From an uncultured Bacteroidota bacterium (lineage in GTDB: Bacteria; Bacteroidota; Bacteroidia; Chitinophagales; Chitinophagaceae), in assembly GCA_946480675.1 (NCBI GenBank), contig CAMLKS010000040.1:1-11690 (forward strand): DNA of 11,690 nt, given 5' to 3'. Position numbers and translations under genes: made by a program. Every line of letters starts with the position of its first letter. Within the stretch, counting starts at the first letter, position 1. Below the pieces are notes generated by a model. It saw nothing but the letters and a program-made list of their open reading frames with translations, searched no databases and was not told where the DNA came from. Shown one piece after another: positions 5,930-11,690 of this stretch.

Positions 5930-6274
5930 ATGAAATCTAACATAAATATTGAAGTTCAGCTGGACGAAGACAAAATGCCGGAAACCATAGAATGGAATGC
6001 GCCGGGTGGTGGCGTGGACGACATGCAAAAGTCTAAAGCTTTATTGTTAAGCTTGTGGGATGGAGATGAGAAGTCGGCGTTGCGTATAGACCTGTGGACG
6101 AAGAAAATGATGGTAGATGAAATGAACGACTTTTTCTACCAAACACTATATGGCCTTTCAGACACATACCTGCGTGCTACGCGCAATGAAGAACTGGCAA
6201 AAGAGTTGAAACAATTTGCCAAAGACTTCCTGAAGAAAGCAAGTGATGCTCTAGAGAAAGAAGAGCAAGGATAA
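5930..6274 (+). CDS. gldC: Gliding motility-associated protein GldC
   Basis: Small soluble protein of 114 residues matching the GldC family: N-terminal strand INIEVQLDEDKMPETIEWNA (5-24), the conserved KSKALLLSLWDGDEKSALRIDLWTK block (34-58), MMVDEMNDFFYQTLYGLSDTYLRAT (60-84), and a charged C-terminal helix. Family knowledge: in Flavobacterium johnsoniae, gldC mutants are impaired in gliding, but the protein's biochemical role is unknown. It is widespread in Bacteroidota, including non-gliding species, so this gene alone does not prove motility. It has no signal peptide, unlike several other Gld proteins. No other gld or spr gene is in the window. It is the first gene of a plus-strand run with yqeY 27 bases downstream. 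Confidence 0.9.
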   Translation: MKSNINIEVQLDEDKMPETIEWNAPGGGVDDMQKSKALLLSLWDGDEKSALRIDLWTKKMMVDEMNDFFYQTLYGLSDTYLRATRNEELAKELKQFAKDFLKKASDALEKEEQG

Positions 6275-6301
6275 TTATTGAACACACTTAAATTACTACA
6301 T

Positions 6302-6751
6302 ATGTCACTGGAACAAAAAGTAATGGAAGAAATGAAAGGAGCGATGCGCGCTAAGGATGAAGCTGCGCTACGCACCTTGCGTGCTATAAAAGCTGCTATA
6401 TTGCTTGAAAAAACATCGGGCAGCAGCGTAGAAATGACAGAAGCAGATGAAACCAAGATGCTTCAGAAAATGGCAAAACAGCGCCGCGATTCGCTGGAGA
6501 TATTTGTGCAGCAAAACCGCGAAGACCTGGCACAGAAAGAACGTGAAGAATTGGCTATCATCGACCGCTTCCTGCCACAGCAGATGACGGCAGAAGAACT
6601 GCAGGCAGCACTGAAAGACATCATTGCACAGGTTGGTGCCAGTTTCCCTGCCGATATGGGTAAAGTAATGGGCGTGGCTAGCAAACAACTGGCAGGCAAG
6701 GCCGATGGCAGGGCCATATCAGAAACCGTAAAGCAACTGTTGGCACAATAG
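6302..6751 (+). CDS. GatB/YqeY domain-containing protein
   Basis: Cytoplasmic helical protein of 149 residues, the standard length for stand-alone YqeY. The N-terminal half has MSLEQKVMEEMKGAMRAKD and LRTLRAIKAAIL (about 24-35), typical of the family. The middle has KQRRDSLEIFVQQNREDLAQKEREEL followed by FLPQQMT. The C-terminal third has GKVMGVASKQLAGKADGRAISETVKQLL, the GatB-tail-like helical bundle. Family knowledge: this domain is shared with the tail of the tRNA amidotransferase subunit GatB, which binds tRNA; the stand-alone version has no firmly proven role. I chose the ATG at 6302; an in-frame TTG at 6278 adds 8 residues outside the family core. It is 27 bases from gldC and 10 bases from the next gene, so it is in the same operon. 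Confidence 0.92.
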   Translation: MSLEQKVMEEMKGAMRAKDEAALRTLRAIKAAILLEKTSGSSVEMTEADETKMLQKMAKQRRDSLEIFVQQNREDLAQKEREELAIIDRFLPQQMTAEELQAALKDIIAQVGASFPADMGKVMGVASKQLAGKADGRAISETVKQLLAQ

Positions 6752-6761
6752 TGCTTGCCCT

Positions 6762-7319
6762 ATGGCATTAGATATCATTGGCGTTTCGCTGATTCTTATA
6801 TTTTTTATACGCGGCTACATGAAAGGCATCATTGTAGCCGTTTTTGCTATGCTGGCCATAGTACTGGGCATCATATGCTCCCTTAAGCTTTCTTCTCTAC
6901 TAGCCACCTACCTGCTGGAAAAACATATCATCACATCGGGATGGGCACAGCTGGCCAGCTACGTGGTGATATTCATAGGCATCGTATTCCTGGTGCGCCT
7001 GCTGGCAAAGGCTATTGAAAGCAGTTTTGAAGCGGCTATGCTGGGATGGGTAAACAAAGGCATCGGCGGGTTGCTATATGCTGCTATGGCCACTATGGTG
7101 TGGAGCACCTTTCTGTGGATAGCCAACCGCATGCAACTGATAGGGCCCGATACTATTGCAGCCTCTAAAACCTATTCTTATCTTTCACAGGTAGCCCCGT
7201 GGGTGTTTGAACATATAGGCAAGCTATGGCCTATGGTGAACGATATCTTTCATGATCTGGGTACATTTTTCGATAAGGTAAACGGACAAATTCCTGACCA
7301 TGTGGATACTGCTGGATAA
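6762..7319 (+). CDS. CvpA family membrane protein
   Basis: Inner-membrane protein of 185 residues with four hydrophobic segments (about residues 4-20, 22-40, 63-82, 100-120) and a soluble C-terminal tail. The opening LDIIGVSLILIFFIRGYMKGII and the GWVNKGIGGLLYAAMATMVW segment fit the CvpA/colicin V production family. Family knowledge: E. coli CvpA is needed for colicin V production and affects envelope stress tolerance; no colicin gene is visible here and none should be inferred. It follows yqeY by 10 bases. Its last 20 bases overlap the start of the glutaminase gene in another frame, which suggests translational coupling of the two. Confidence 0.88.
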   Translation: MALDIIGVSLILIFFIRGYMKGIIVAVFAMLAIVLGIICSLKLSSLLATYLLEKHIITSGWAQLASYVVIFIGIVFLVRLLAKAIESSFEAAMLGWVNKGIGGLLYAAMATMVWSTFLWIANRMQLIGPDTIAASKTYSYLSQVAPWVFEHIGKLWPMVNDIFHDLGTFFDKVNGQIPDHVDTAG

Positions 7320-7863
7320 TTACGATTCCTTTACGTACATACTGCACCATTACCTGCTGCAAACAGGCAATGCATGCACCGTATATCGTAATGATGAACT
7401 GACCCTGCAGCAACTCATAGATCTGGAGCCTTCAAGACTTATCATTTCTCCCGGCCCCGAAACGCCGCTACAGGCAGGCATTACCATGGATGCCATACAA
7501 CACTTTCACGATAAGATACCCATTCTGGGCATATGCCTGGGTCACCAGGCATTGGGCATGTTCTTTGGCGCAAAGCTGTTGCATGCCCAATACCCTATGC
7601 ATGGCAAAACAAGTGAAGTGAAACACAACGGCCATACATTATTCAATACCTGCCCTAATCCCATAACGGTAATGCGCTACCATTCGCTGGCAGTAGATGG
7701 CTTTAAGAACACCAGTCTGCAGGCACTGGCACATGCGGAAGATGGCAGCATCATGGCATTGGCGCACGATACATATCCATGCATCGGTATACAGTTCCAT
7801 CCCGAATCTATTGGAACAAAAGAGGGATTACAATTGCTTAAGAACTGGGCTGCGATGTATTGA
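7300..7863 (+). CDS. pabA: Anthranilate / aminodeoxychorismate synthase glutamine amidotransferase subunit
   Basis: Class I glutaminase that supplies ammonia to a chorismate-using partner, for p-aminobenzoate (folate) or anthranilate (tryptophan) synthesis. The 187-residue product starts with the typical ILLDNYDSFTYIL. The catalytic triad is Cys79 in GICLGHQ, His167 and Glu169 in FHPES; MHGKTSEV (100-107) and RYHSLAV (126-132) are also as expected. One oddity: the oxyanion segment usually written S-P-G-P-G reads SPGPE here (50-54). No trpE/pabB or other aromatic gene is nearby, so it may serve both pathways or only PabB. I favour PabA because it is not in a trp operon, but this is inference. 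The start overlaps cvpA by 20 bases. The end overlaps the convergent carotenoid cyclase gene by 26 bases (7838-7863). Confidence 0.9.
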   Translation: MWILLDNYDSFTYILHHYLLQTGNACTVYRNDELTLQQLIDLEPSRLIISPGPETPLQAGITMDAIQHFHDKIPILGICLGHQALGMFFGAKLLHAQYPMHGKTSEVKHNGHTLFNTCPNPITVMRYHSLAVDGFKNTSLQALAHAEDGSIMALAHDTYPCIGIQFHPESIGTKEGLQLLKNWAAMY

Positions 7864-8548
7864 TACGTCTACCCCTCACCCATTCCATACCCAATACATT
7901 CCCCAGCATCAATAGCATACCATAAAAAGTATCTTCAAAAGGGATAGTATACATACGGATGCCCAGGTTTTCTGCATCATCATATTGCACTACCGGCAGC
8001 GCTGTAAGAAAACCATTTACTATAAAGAAAGGTATAATACTGATAGCATAGCAGGTAAAGAATGCTGCTGCATTAAATGAAGGAAATCTAAGTCGGAATG
8101 TGTGCAGCAACAACATAGCAAAACCGCAAAAAGAAAAAGTAGTAAATGTGTAGGCTTTGTAGCTAAACAGGAAGCCCGTCAGTATCAGCAGCACACCCAA
8201 TGGCAACATTAATTGCCACCCCCAATCCTTCCGCTGCCTGAAGGGAAAGTAAGCCAGCAGGCATTCATAGATAAACGTGCAGCTATACGGTACAGCCAGG
8301 AAGAACAACCACTCTTCGATAGGCAATCCACAAAACTTTGTCCCAAGTATATATGCATCATTAAATGACCACACACCCTGATATGCAAAAAGCGCATCCC
8401 ATGCTATAAAAAATAACCCTGTAACTACGAGGCCTATCCACAGGTAGCGCCATTGCCTGTAGAAAGCCACCTTCTTATCAAAGCTTAATAATAAGGGAAA
8501 AATGATCGTAAGAAAATCGATAAGCAGGTAGGTATAACGACTGTTCAT
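7838..8548 (-). CDS. crtYcd: Lycopene cyclase, fused CrtYc-CrtYd type
   Basis: Membrane enzyme that closes beta-ionone rings on lycopene, giving gamma-carotene (one ring) or beta-carotene (two). The 236 residues hold two tandem lycopene-cyclase domains. The first has YTYLLIDFLTIIFPLLLSF (5-23), WDALFAYQGVWSFN (50-63) and PIEEWLFF (76-83), the acidic motif thought to be catalytic. The second has a related IPFEDTFYG (202-210) after several membrane helices. Six to seven hydrophobic segments are visible. Family knowledge: actinobacterial CrtYc and CrtYd are separate subunits, while in Bacteroidota and archaea they are fused, as here. It starts 2 bases after the CrtZ stop and is the last gene of the cassette. 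Its final codons overlap the 3' end of the convergent glutaminase gene, with no visible terminator. Whether it makes one or two rings cannot be read from sequence. Confidence 0.9.
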   Translation of the reverse strand: MNSRYTYLLIDFLTIIFPLLLSFDKKVAFYRQWRYLWIGLVVTGLFFIAWDALFAYQGVWSFNDAYILGTKFCGLPIEEWLFFLAVPYSCTFIYECLLAYFPFRQRKDWGWQLMLPLGVLLILTGFLFSYKAYTFTTFSFCGFAMLLLHTFRLRFPSFNAAAFFTCYAISIIPFFIVNGFLTALPVVQYDDAENLGIRMYTIPFEDTFYGMLLMLGNVLGMEWVRGRRINTSQPSS

Positions 8549-8550
8549 CT

Positions 8551-9048
8551 TCAGGCTGTTTTTGCCTTTTTATCTAATGCTACCATCGCCTCATCCTTGC
8601 GCACCTTATCCCAATACTTAGCGGGCACAATCAGCAGCCCAAAGGACTCGCCACCTTCTTTCACTCTATTTTTATGATGCATTTTGTGCGCCCAGCGTAT
8701 CACTTTGATGTAGTGGTTATTGCTGCGAGTAAACCATTTGAAGCGTTGATGTATAATAACATCGTGCACCAGGAAATAACACCAGCCATACATAAAGATG
8801 CCTGCACCTATAGACACCATCCATCCCCATGCATTCATCAGGCCGAACATAATACACAACCAGCAGGGTATGGCAAAGATGAGGAAAAATGCATCATTCT
8901 TTTGAAACGGATGATAGCCGCCATCGTGATGGTCTTCGTGCAGATACCACAGCACGCCATGCATCACATACTTATGCGTCACCCAGGCCACAAATTCCAT
9001 AAAAAGGAATGTAGTCAGCGCTATCAGTATGTAGAAAATCCATATCAT
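8551..9048 (-). CDS. crtZ: Beta-carotene 3-hydroxylase
   Basis: Membrane di-iron enzyme of the fatty-acid-hydroxylase superfamily that adds 3-hydroxyl groups to beta-ionone rings (beta-carotene to zeaxanthin, or the ring of gamma-carotene derivatives). The 165-residue length is typical. The histidine clusters are complete: H25-x4-H30, H37-x2-H40-H41, H95-x4-H100 and H121-x2-H124-H125. They are set between about four membrane segments. I chose the ATG at 9048, which gives MIWIFYILIALTT as the first membrane helix. A longer in-frame start at 9168 would read into the upstream gene and adds 40 non-family residues. The ATG overlaps the upstream stop as ATGA, and crtYcd follows after 2 bases, so translation is coupled throughout. 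Confidence 0.93.
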   Translation of the reverse strand: MIWIFYILIALTTFLFMEFVAWVTHKYVMHGVLWYLHEDHHDGGYHPFQKNDAFFLIFAIPCWLCIMFGLMNAWGWMVSIGAGIFMYGWCYFLVHDVIIHQRFKWFTRSNNHYIKVIRWAHKMHHKNRVKEGGESFGLLIVPAKYWDKVRKDEAMVALDKKAKTA

Positions 9049-9668
9049 AACAGTATCCTCAATGCAATGAAAAATAATGCCTGCACTACCAACAAATTTA
9101 AACTGAATTGGTTCGGTTTCAGTTCCATTTTTTGCCAGAGTATTGCCGGCAGCAGGCTTACCAGCCACCAGCTTATATAATTATACGTTGGCACCTCATT
9201 GCCTGCCCATTGCCAGTATTCCAGCCTGATAGCTACAGGTTCCAGCAGCCAATCGTAGGCAGTTGCTATCGTAGCGGCGCATACTGGCATCCACCATGTG
9301 TGTTTTGTTATTCGGGCGGCTATCCCTATTGCCCCTGCTACCACTACTATCCAGTTTACCCCGATTATTAAAGGTATTTCCAGCCATTTAATGCCTAATA
9401 CATTACCATAACTATAACTCCCGAAAAGCCACCCGGTATGCACACCCACCCATTCGGCCCAAAAGCCGCATAAATAGGCAACTATAGCCCATTTGATGAA
9501 TACCCCTCTGTTGGAATCATAAGAAAACATCAATAACCCAAACATGAGCAAAAGATGAAAAGGTGTAGTGAGACTGATGAGTTCACTTTTGAAAACGGCA
9601 ATGCCCAGCAGTCCTATCAGGTGAAACAATATGGCAATACCTGTCAATATGTGCTGGCGAGATTGCAT
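9045..9668 (-). CDS. CruF-like carotenoid biosynthesis membrane protein (DUF422)
   Basis: Integral membrane protein of 207 residues with about six to seven hydrophobic segments. Family-type motifs are EWVGVHTGWLFGSYSYG (72-88), IPLIIGVNW (98-106), AYDWLLEPVA (137-146) with its conserved Asp and Glu, and YNYISWW (162-168). Family knowledge: DUF422 includes CruF, which adds water to the 1',2' double bond of the acyclic end of gamma-carotene (myxol/saproxanthin pathway), and the haloarchaeal bisanhydrobacterioruberin hydratase. The neighbouring crtZ and crtYcd fit such a role, giving a 1'-hydroxylated monocyclic carotenoid; the exact reaction is inferred. I chose the ATG at 9668, which overlaps the upstream stop as TAATG. 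The longer reading frame up to 9839 is a shadow of the upstream gene. Its TGA overlaps the crtZ start by 4 bases. Confidence 0.82.
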   Translation of the reverse strand: MQSRQHILTGIAILFHLIGLLGIAVFKSELISLTTPFHLLLMFGLLMFSYDSNRGVFIKWAIVAYLCGFWAEWVGVHTGWLFGSYSYGNVLGIKWLEIPLIIGVNWIVVVAGAIGIAARITKHTWWMPVCAATIATAYDWLLEPVAIRLEYWQWAGNEVPTYNYISWWLVSLLPAILWQKMELKPNQFSLNLLVVQALFFIALRILL

Positions 9669-11530
9669 TACTGGTCTTTGTTGCAGTATTTCATAAGCGC
9701 TTCCTGTGCAGGCTGGTAGCCAAGATTGCGGGCACGGTTCAGGTCGTGGCAAGGCATTTGCCTGGCTTCGTGCTTCGCAATACCGCGCCAATACCACGCT
9801 TCCGCATTTTGCGGATTGCGTTCTATCACCAGGCTGCAATCGTGTATGGCCCCGCGATAGTCACCCAGCTGTATTTTTAAAATGCCGCGGCGCAAATAAA
9901 ATAATGGCTCATTATTGCCATATTCTACTGCTTTGTTATAGCTGCTTATTGCCGTTTCCGGGCTACCTGTCTGCTCCAGGCAGTTTCCTTTTATGAAATG
10001 GGCGCGGGCATTATACGGCTCCTGTTGCAATACTATTTCAATATCATTCAGCGCAAGCAATGGCTGGCCAGCCTGCTGGTATAATAATGCTCTTGAAAAT
10101 AACGCCTTTGTGTATTGATTAATGTTTACACTCCTATTCAATGCTGCTTCCGCTTCGCTCAATTCACCTTTGCGCAGGTGCAGCACACCTTTGTTATACC
10201 ATGCCTTATAATTATTGCCGTCCAGCTTTATAGCCTCATCTATATATTTCAATGCTTCATTATACCTGCCCTGCATCATATATACACCACCCAGGCTGTT
10301 TTGCGCTACTGCCGATTGCGGATGCGTTTCTACGATAGCCTCCCAAAATTGCAGTTCCGACTGCCATATTGAATTTCGGTTGAAAGTAGTGAACAGAAAG
10401 AGAACAGATATTATGGCCGCCAATGCTATGGCAATAACCTGTTTACCTCTTTTCGCCAATACATCAAACAACAGGTAAGTAAGTGGAACCCATACACCAA
10501 TGCAAGCTATATACAGATACCTGTCGGCCATCAGCACCTCGCCAAACTGCACGAATTGCAGCACTATGGCAATATTCACGGTGTAGAGCCATATACCACC
10601 GCTCAGCACATACCATTTTCGTTTATAAGCTATCACACCGGTTGTTACAATACCCAGCGCCAGTAACAGGAATAGGTAATGAATAGCTCCCGGCGACGCA
10701 GGGTAAGGATACAGCACCGATAGCTTTACCGGTACTAATAAATGAATGATATATTGTACATATGCATAGCCCGCATATACAATGGCATTCCATGCGGTGG
10801 TATCGTGGTGCGCCAGGAAAGCGCCCGACTTTTGGGCGCTGATGGCCACAAGGCCCAGCACCACAGCGGCTACCAATAAAGGTAGCTTTTCCAGCCACAC
10901 TTTGGCTTTGCGCAATGGCCTGTGCAACCATATATCTACCGCTATTAAAGTGAATGGCAATGTTACTGCAACTGCTTTCGATAGCATAGCGGCGATACCG
11001 GCTATTATCACCAGTAGCAAATAGCCTATGCGCTCTTCTGCCACATAACGGGTGTATAGCCACAGGCTGCTCAAAAAGAAAAAGCCATATAGCACGTTCT
11101 TCCTTTCTGCCACCCACGATACACTTTCTGTCTGCACCGGATGTATAGCAAATAGAATGGCTACAAAGAATGCAACCCATATATTTGCTTGTGCACTTTT
11201 TGCAAAAGCGTACAGCAATAAAGCATTAGCTACGTGTAACAGGATGTTTGTAATATGGTAACCGCCTGGTGCAGCACCCCAAAACATATGGTCTATCGCA
11301 TAGCTCAACATAGTGAGCGGATGATAGTTACCTATATAAAACGAAGAGAACCAACGCGATAGGTTGTCGACGGAAAAATTCTGTATATCCTTGTTATTCG
11401 CTACGTAGTCTGCATCATCCCAACTGATAAACCCGGCATCAAATATTTTGAAATATGCCAACAGTACTGCTACTACAATCATAGCAGCATGCATCCATGA
11501 GATATATTTCTTTTGATAGGTTTCCGCCAT
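9668..11530 (-). CDS. TMTC-like membrane glycosyltransferase (GT-C fold) with C-terminal TPR repeats
   Basis: Large membrane protein of 620 residues in two parts. Residues 1-385 hold about ten hydrophobic segments. Loop motifs are typical of the TMTC / bacterial TPR-glycosyltransferase group: SWDDADYV (36-43) with the Asp pair expected to be catalytic, YHPLTMLSYAIDHMFWG (69-85), GGYHITNILLHVANA (89-103), FAIHPVQTESVSWVAERKN (127-145) and FGEVLMADRYLY (329-340). Residues about 404-607 hold six TPR-like repeats, for example LGGVYMMQGRYNEALKYIDEAIKL (413-436); the last is degenerate. Family knowledge: animal TMTC1-4 are ER O-mannosyltransferases (family GT105) using a dolichol-linked sugar; I know of no characterised bacterial homologue. 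By analogy it would use a polyprenyl-linked sugar at the outer face of the membrane. Its stop overlaps the CruF-like start (TAATG), so it heads the carotenoid cassette. A TAGCTTTA box lies 6 bases before the ATG. Acceptor unknown. Confidence 0.85.
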   Translation of the reverse strand: MAETYQKKYISWMHAAMIVVAVLLAYFKIFDAGFISWDDADYVANNKDIQNFSVDNLSRWFSSFYIGNYHPLTMLSYAIDHMFWGAAPGGYHITNILLHVANALLLYAFAKSAQANIWVAFFVAILFAIHPVQTESVSWVAERKNVLYGFFFLSSLWLYTRYVAEERIGYLLLVIIAGIAAMLSKAVAVTLPFTLIAVDIWLHRPLRKAKVWLEKLPLLVAAVVLGLVAISAQKSGAFLAHHDTTAWNAIVYAGYAYVQYIIHLLVPVKLSVLYPYPASPGAIHYLFLLLALGIVTTGVIAYKRKWYVLSGGIWLYTVNIAIVLQFVQFGEVLMADRYLYIACIGVWVPLTYLLFDVLAKRGKQVIAIALAAIISVLFLFTTFNRNSIWQSELQFWEAIVETHPQSAVAQNSLGGVYMMQGRYNEALKYIDEAIKLDGNNYKAWYNKGVLHLRKGELSEAEAALNRSVNINQYTKALFSRALLYQQAGQPLLALNDIEIVLQQEPYNARAHFIKGNCLEQTGSPETAISSYNKAVEYGNNEPLFYLRRGILKIQLGDYRGAIHDCSLVIERNPQNAEAWYWRGIAKHEARQMPCHDLNRARNLGYQPAQEALMKYCNKDQ

Positions 11531-11536
11531 TGGCCT

Positions 11537-11544
11537 TAAAGCTA
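11537..11544 (-). promoter_or_regulatory. Weak -7-like box ahead of the carotenoid cassette
   Basis: On the minus strand TAGCTTTA matches TAnnTTTG except the last base and ends 6 bases before the ATG of the TMTC-like gene. This resembles the nadD and feoA arrangement. No -33 element is seen, and the upstream gene ends only 27 bases away on the same strand, so read-through from it is equally possible. Confidence 0.25.
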
Positions 11545-11557
11545 ATCTAAAATTAAT

Positions 11558-11690
11558 CTATTCCCATTTCCAGTTTGCCGCACCGTGTTGGTAGCTAATC
11601 CTTTCACCACCGGCTAACAATACCTGCAGGTCACCCGCCATTGTCACACTATCAATTACTCCTTCCCATTCTTTATTGTCATTGTAAAAT
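11558..11690 (-). CDS. birA: 3' end of a gene resembling biotin protein ligase (C-terminal domain), truncated by the window edge
   Basis: A reading frame on the minus strand enters from the right edge and ends at TAG 11560-11558, giving 43 visible residues that begin FYNDNKEWEGVIDSV and end GAANWKWE. The pattern 'charged stretch - W/F-E-G-V-I-x-x-V - x-x-x-G-x-L-x-V - G ... Y-x-H-G-x-x-x-W' resembles the small SH3-like C-terminal domain of biotin-[acetyl-CoA-carboxylase] ligases. The catalytic domain lies outside the window, so this is a suggestion only. It stops 27 bases before the TMTC-like gene on the same strand with no terminator between, so the two may share transcription. Confidence 0.45.
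   Translation of the reverse strand, partial: FYNDNKEWEGVIDSVTMAGDLQVLLAGGERISYQHGAANWKWE

Noticed and set aside
6762..7319. Colicin/bacteriocin locus suggested by the CvpA homologue
   Set aside because: No bacteriocin precursor, immunity or export gene is present; CvpA family proteins are general membrane proteins in housekeeping contexts.
9049..9168. Upstream extension of crtZ
   Set aside because: It lies inside the CruF-like gene, adds 40 residues without family likeness, and the ATG at 9048 gives the expected first helix and an ATGA overlap.
8674..9180. 168-codon plus-strand frame opposite crtZ
   Set aside because: It is antisense to a gene with complete histidine motifs; the His- and Tyr-rich product is an artefact of reading those codons backwards.
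9669..9839. Upstream extension of the CruF-like gene
   Set aside because: The extra 57 residues are read out of frame from the TPR-coding region and resemble no membrane protein start. The ATG at 9668 gives a natural TAATG junction.
10623..11180. 185-codon minus-strand frame inside the TMTC-like gene
   Set aside because: It is a second frame on the same strand as the 620-residue gene, whose family motifs span the whole region. Its composition (many C, S, R, H) is that of a frame shadow.

Overview
The window is a stretch of chromosome from a member of the Bacteroidota, most likely a Chitinophagaceae-type bacterium. The evidence is a gldC gliding-motility gene, a YtxH / phage-holin-III gene pair, a fused CrtYcd lycopene cyclase next to CrtZ, weak or absent Shine-Dalgarno sequences, and several copies of the Bacteroidota -7 promoter element TAnnTTTG. 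No tRNA, rRNA, insertion sequence, phage or CRISPR array is visible. Coding density is very high, with several overlapping or abutting genes, and no gene-free stretch exceeds about 140 bases.

Layout. (1) 1-620: the 3' part of a polyprenyl-phosphate sugar transferase gene that enters from the left. (2) 656-1525: a two-domain universal stress protein gene, with a long inverted repeat ending exactly at its start codon. (3) 1535-1561: a bidirectional terminator. (4) 2548-1545, minus strand: a three-gene envelope/stress operon (YtxH, holin-like/YqjE-like, and an unknown protein). (5) 2686-3708: an AI-2E/PerM family transporter whose stop codon abuts the stop of nadD. (6) 4609-3709, minus strand: feoA, then nadD, each with a TAnnTTTG box exactly 5 bases before its ATG. 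(7) 4682-5853: ybeY and an RluA-family pseudouridine synthase gene, joined by a TAATG overlap. (8) 5930-7863: gldC, yqeY, cvpA and a PabA/TrpG glutaminase gene, close together on the plus strand. (9) 11530-7838, minus strand: a compact cassette of a TMTC-like membrane glycosyltransferase with TPR repeats, a CruF-like (DUF422) carotenoid hydratase, CrtZ hydroxylase and CrtYcd cyclase, all overlapping or 2 bases apart. (10) 11690-11558, minus strand: the last 43 codons of a gene resembling the C-terminal domain of biotin protein ligase.

How the genes work together. The ybeY/rluA block serves ribosome RNA maturation and modification. nadD serves NAD synthesis, and the PabA/TrpG gene serves folate or tryptophan synthesis. 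The carotenoid block carries the end-group steps only (cyclisation, 3-hydroxylation, 1',2'-hydration). It predicts a monocyclic hydroxylated xanthophyll of the saproxanthin/myxol type, with lycopene supplied by crtB/crtI genes elsewhere. The most unusual part is the translationally coupled TMTC-like glycosyltransferase at the head of that cassette, which suggests glycosylation linked to carotenoid or envelope chemistry. That link is inference from gene order.
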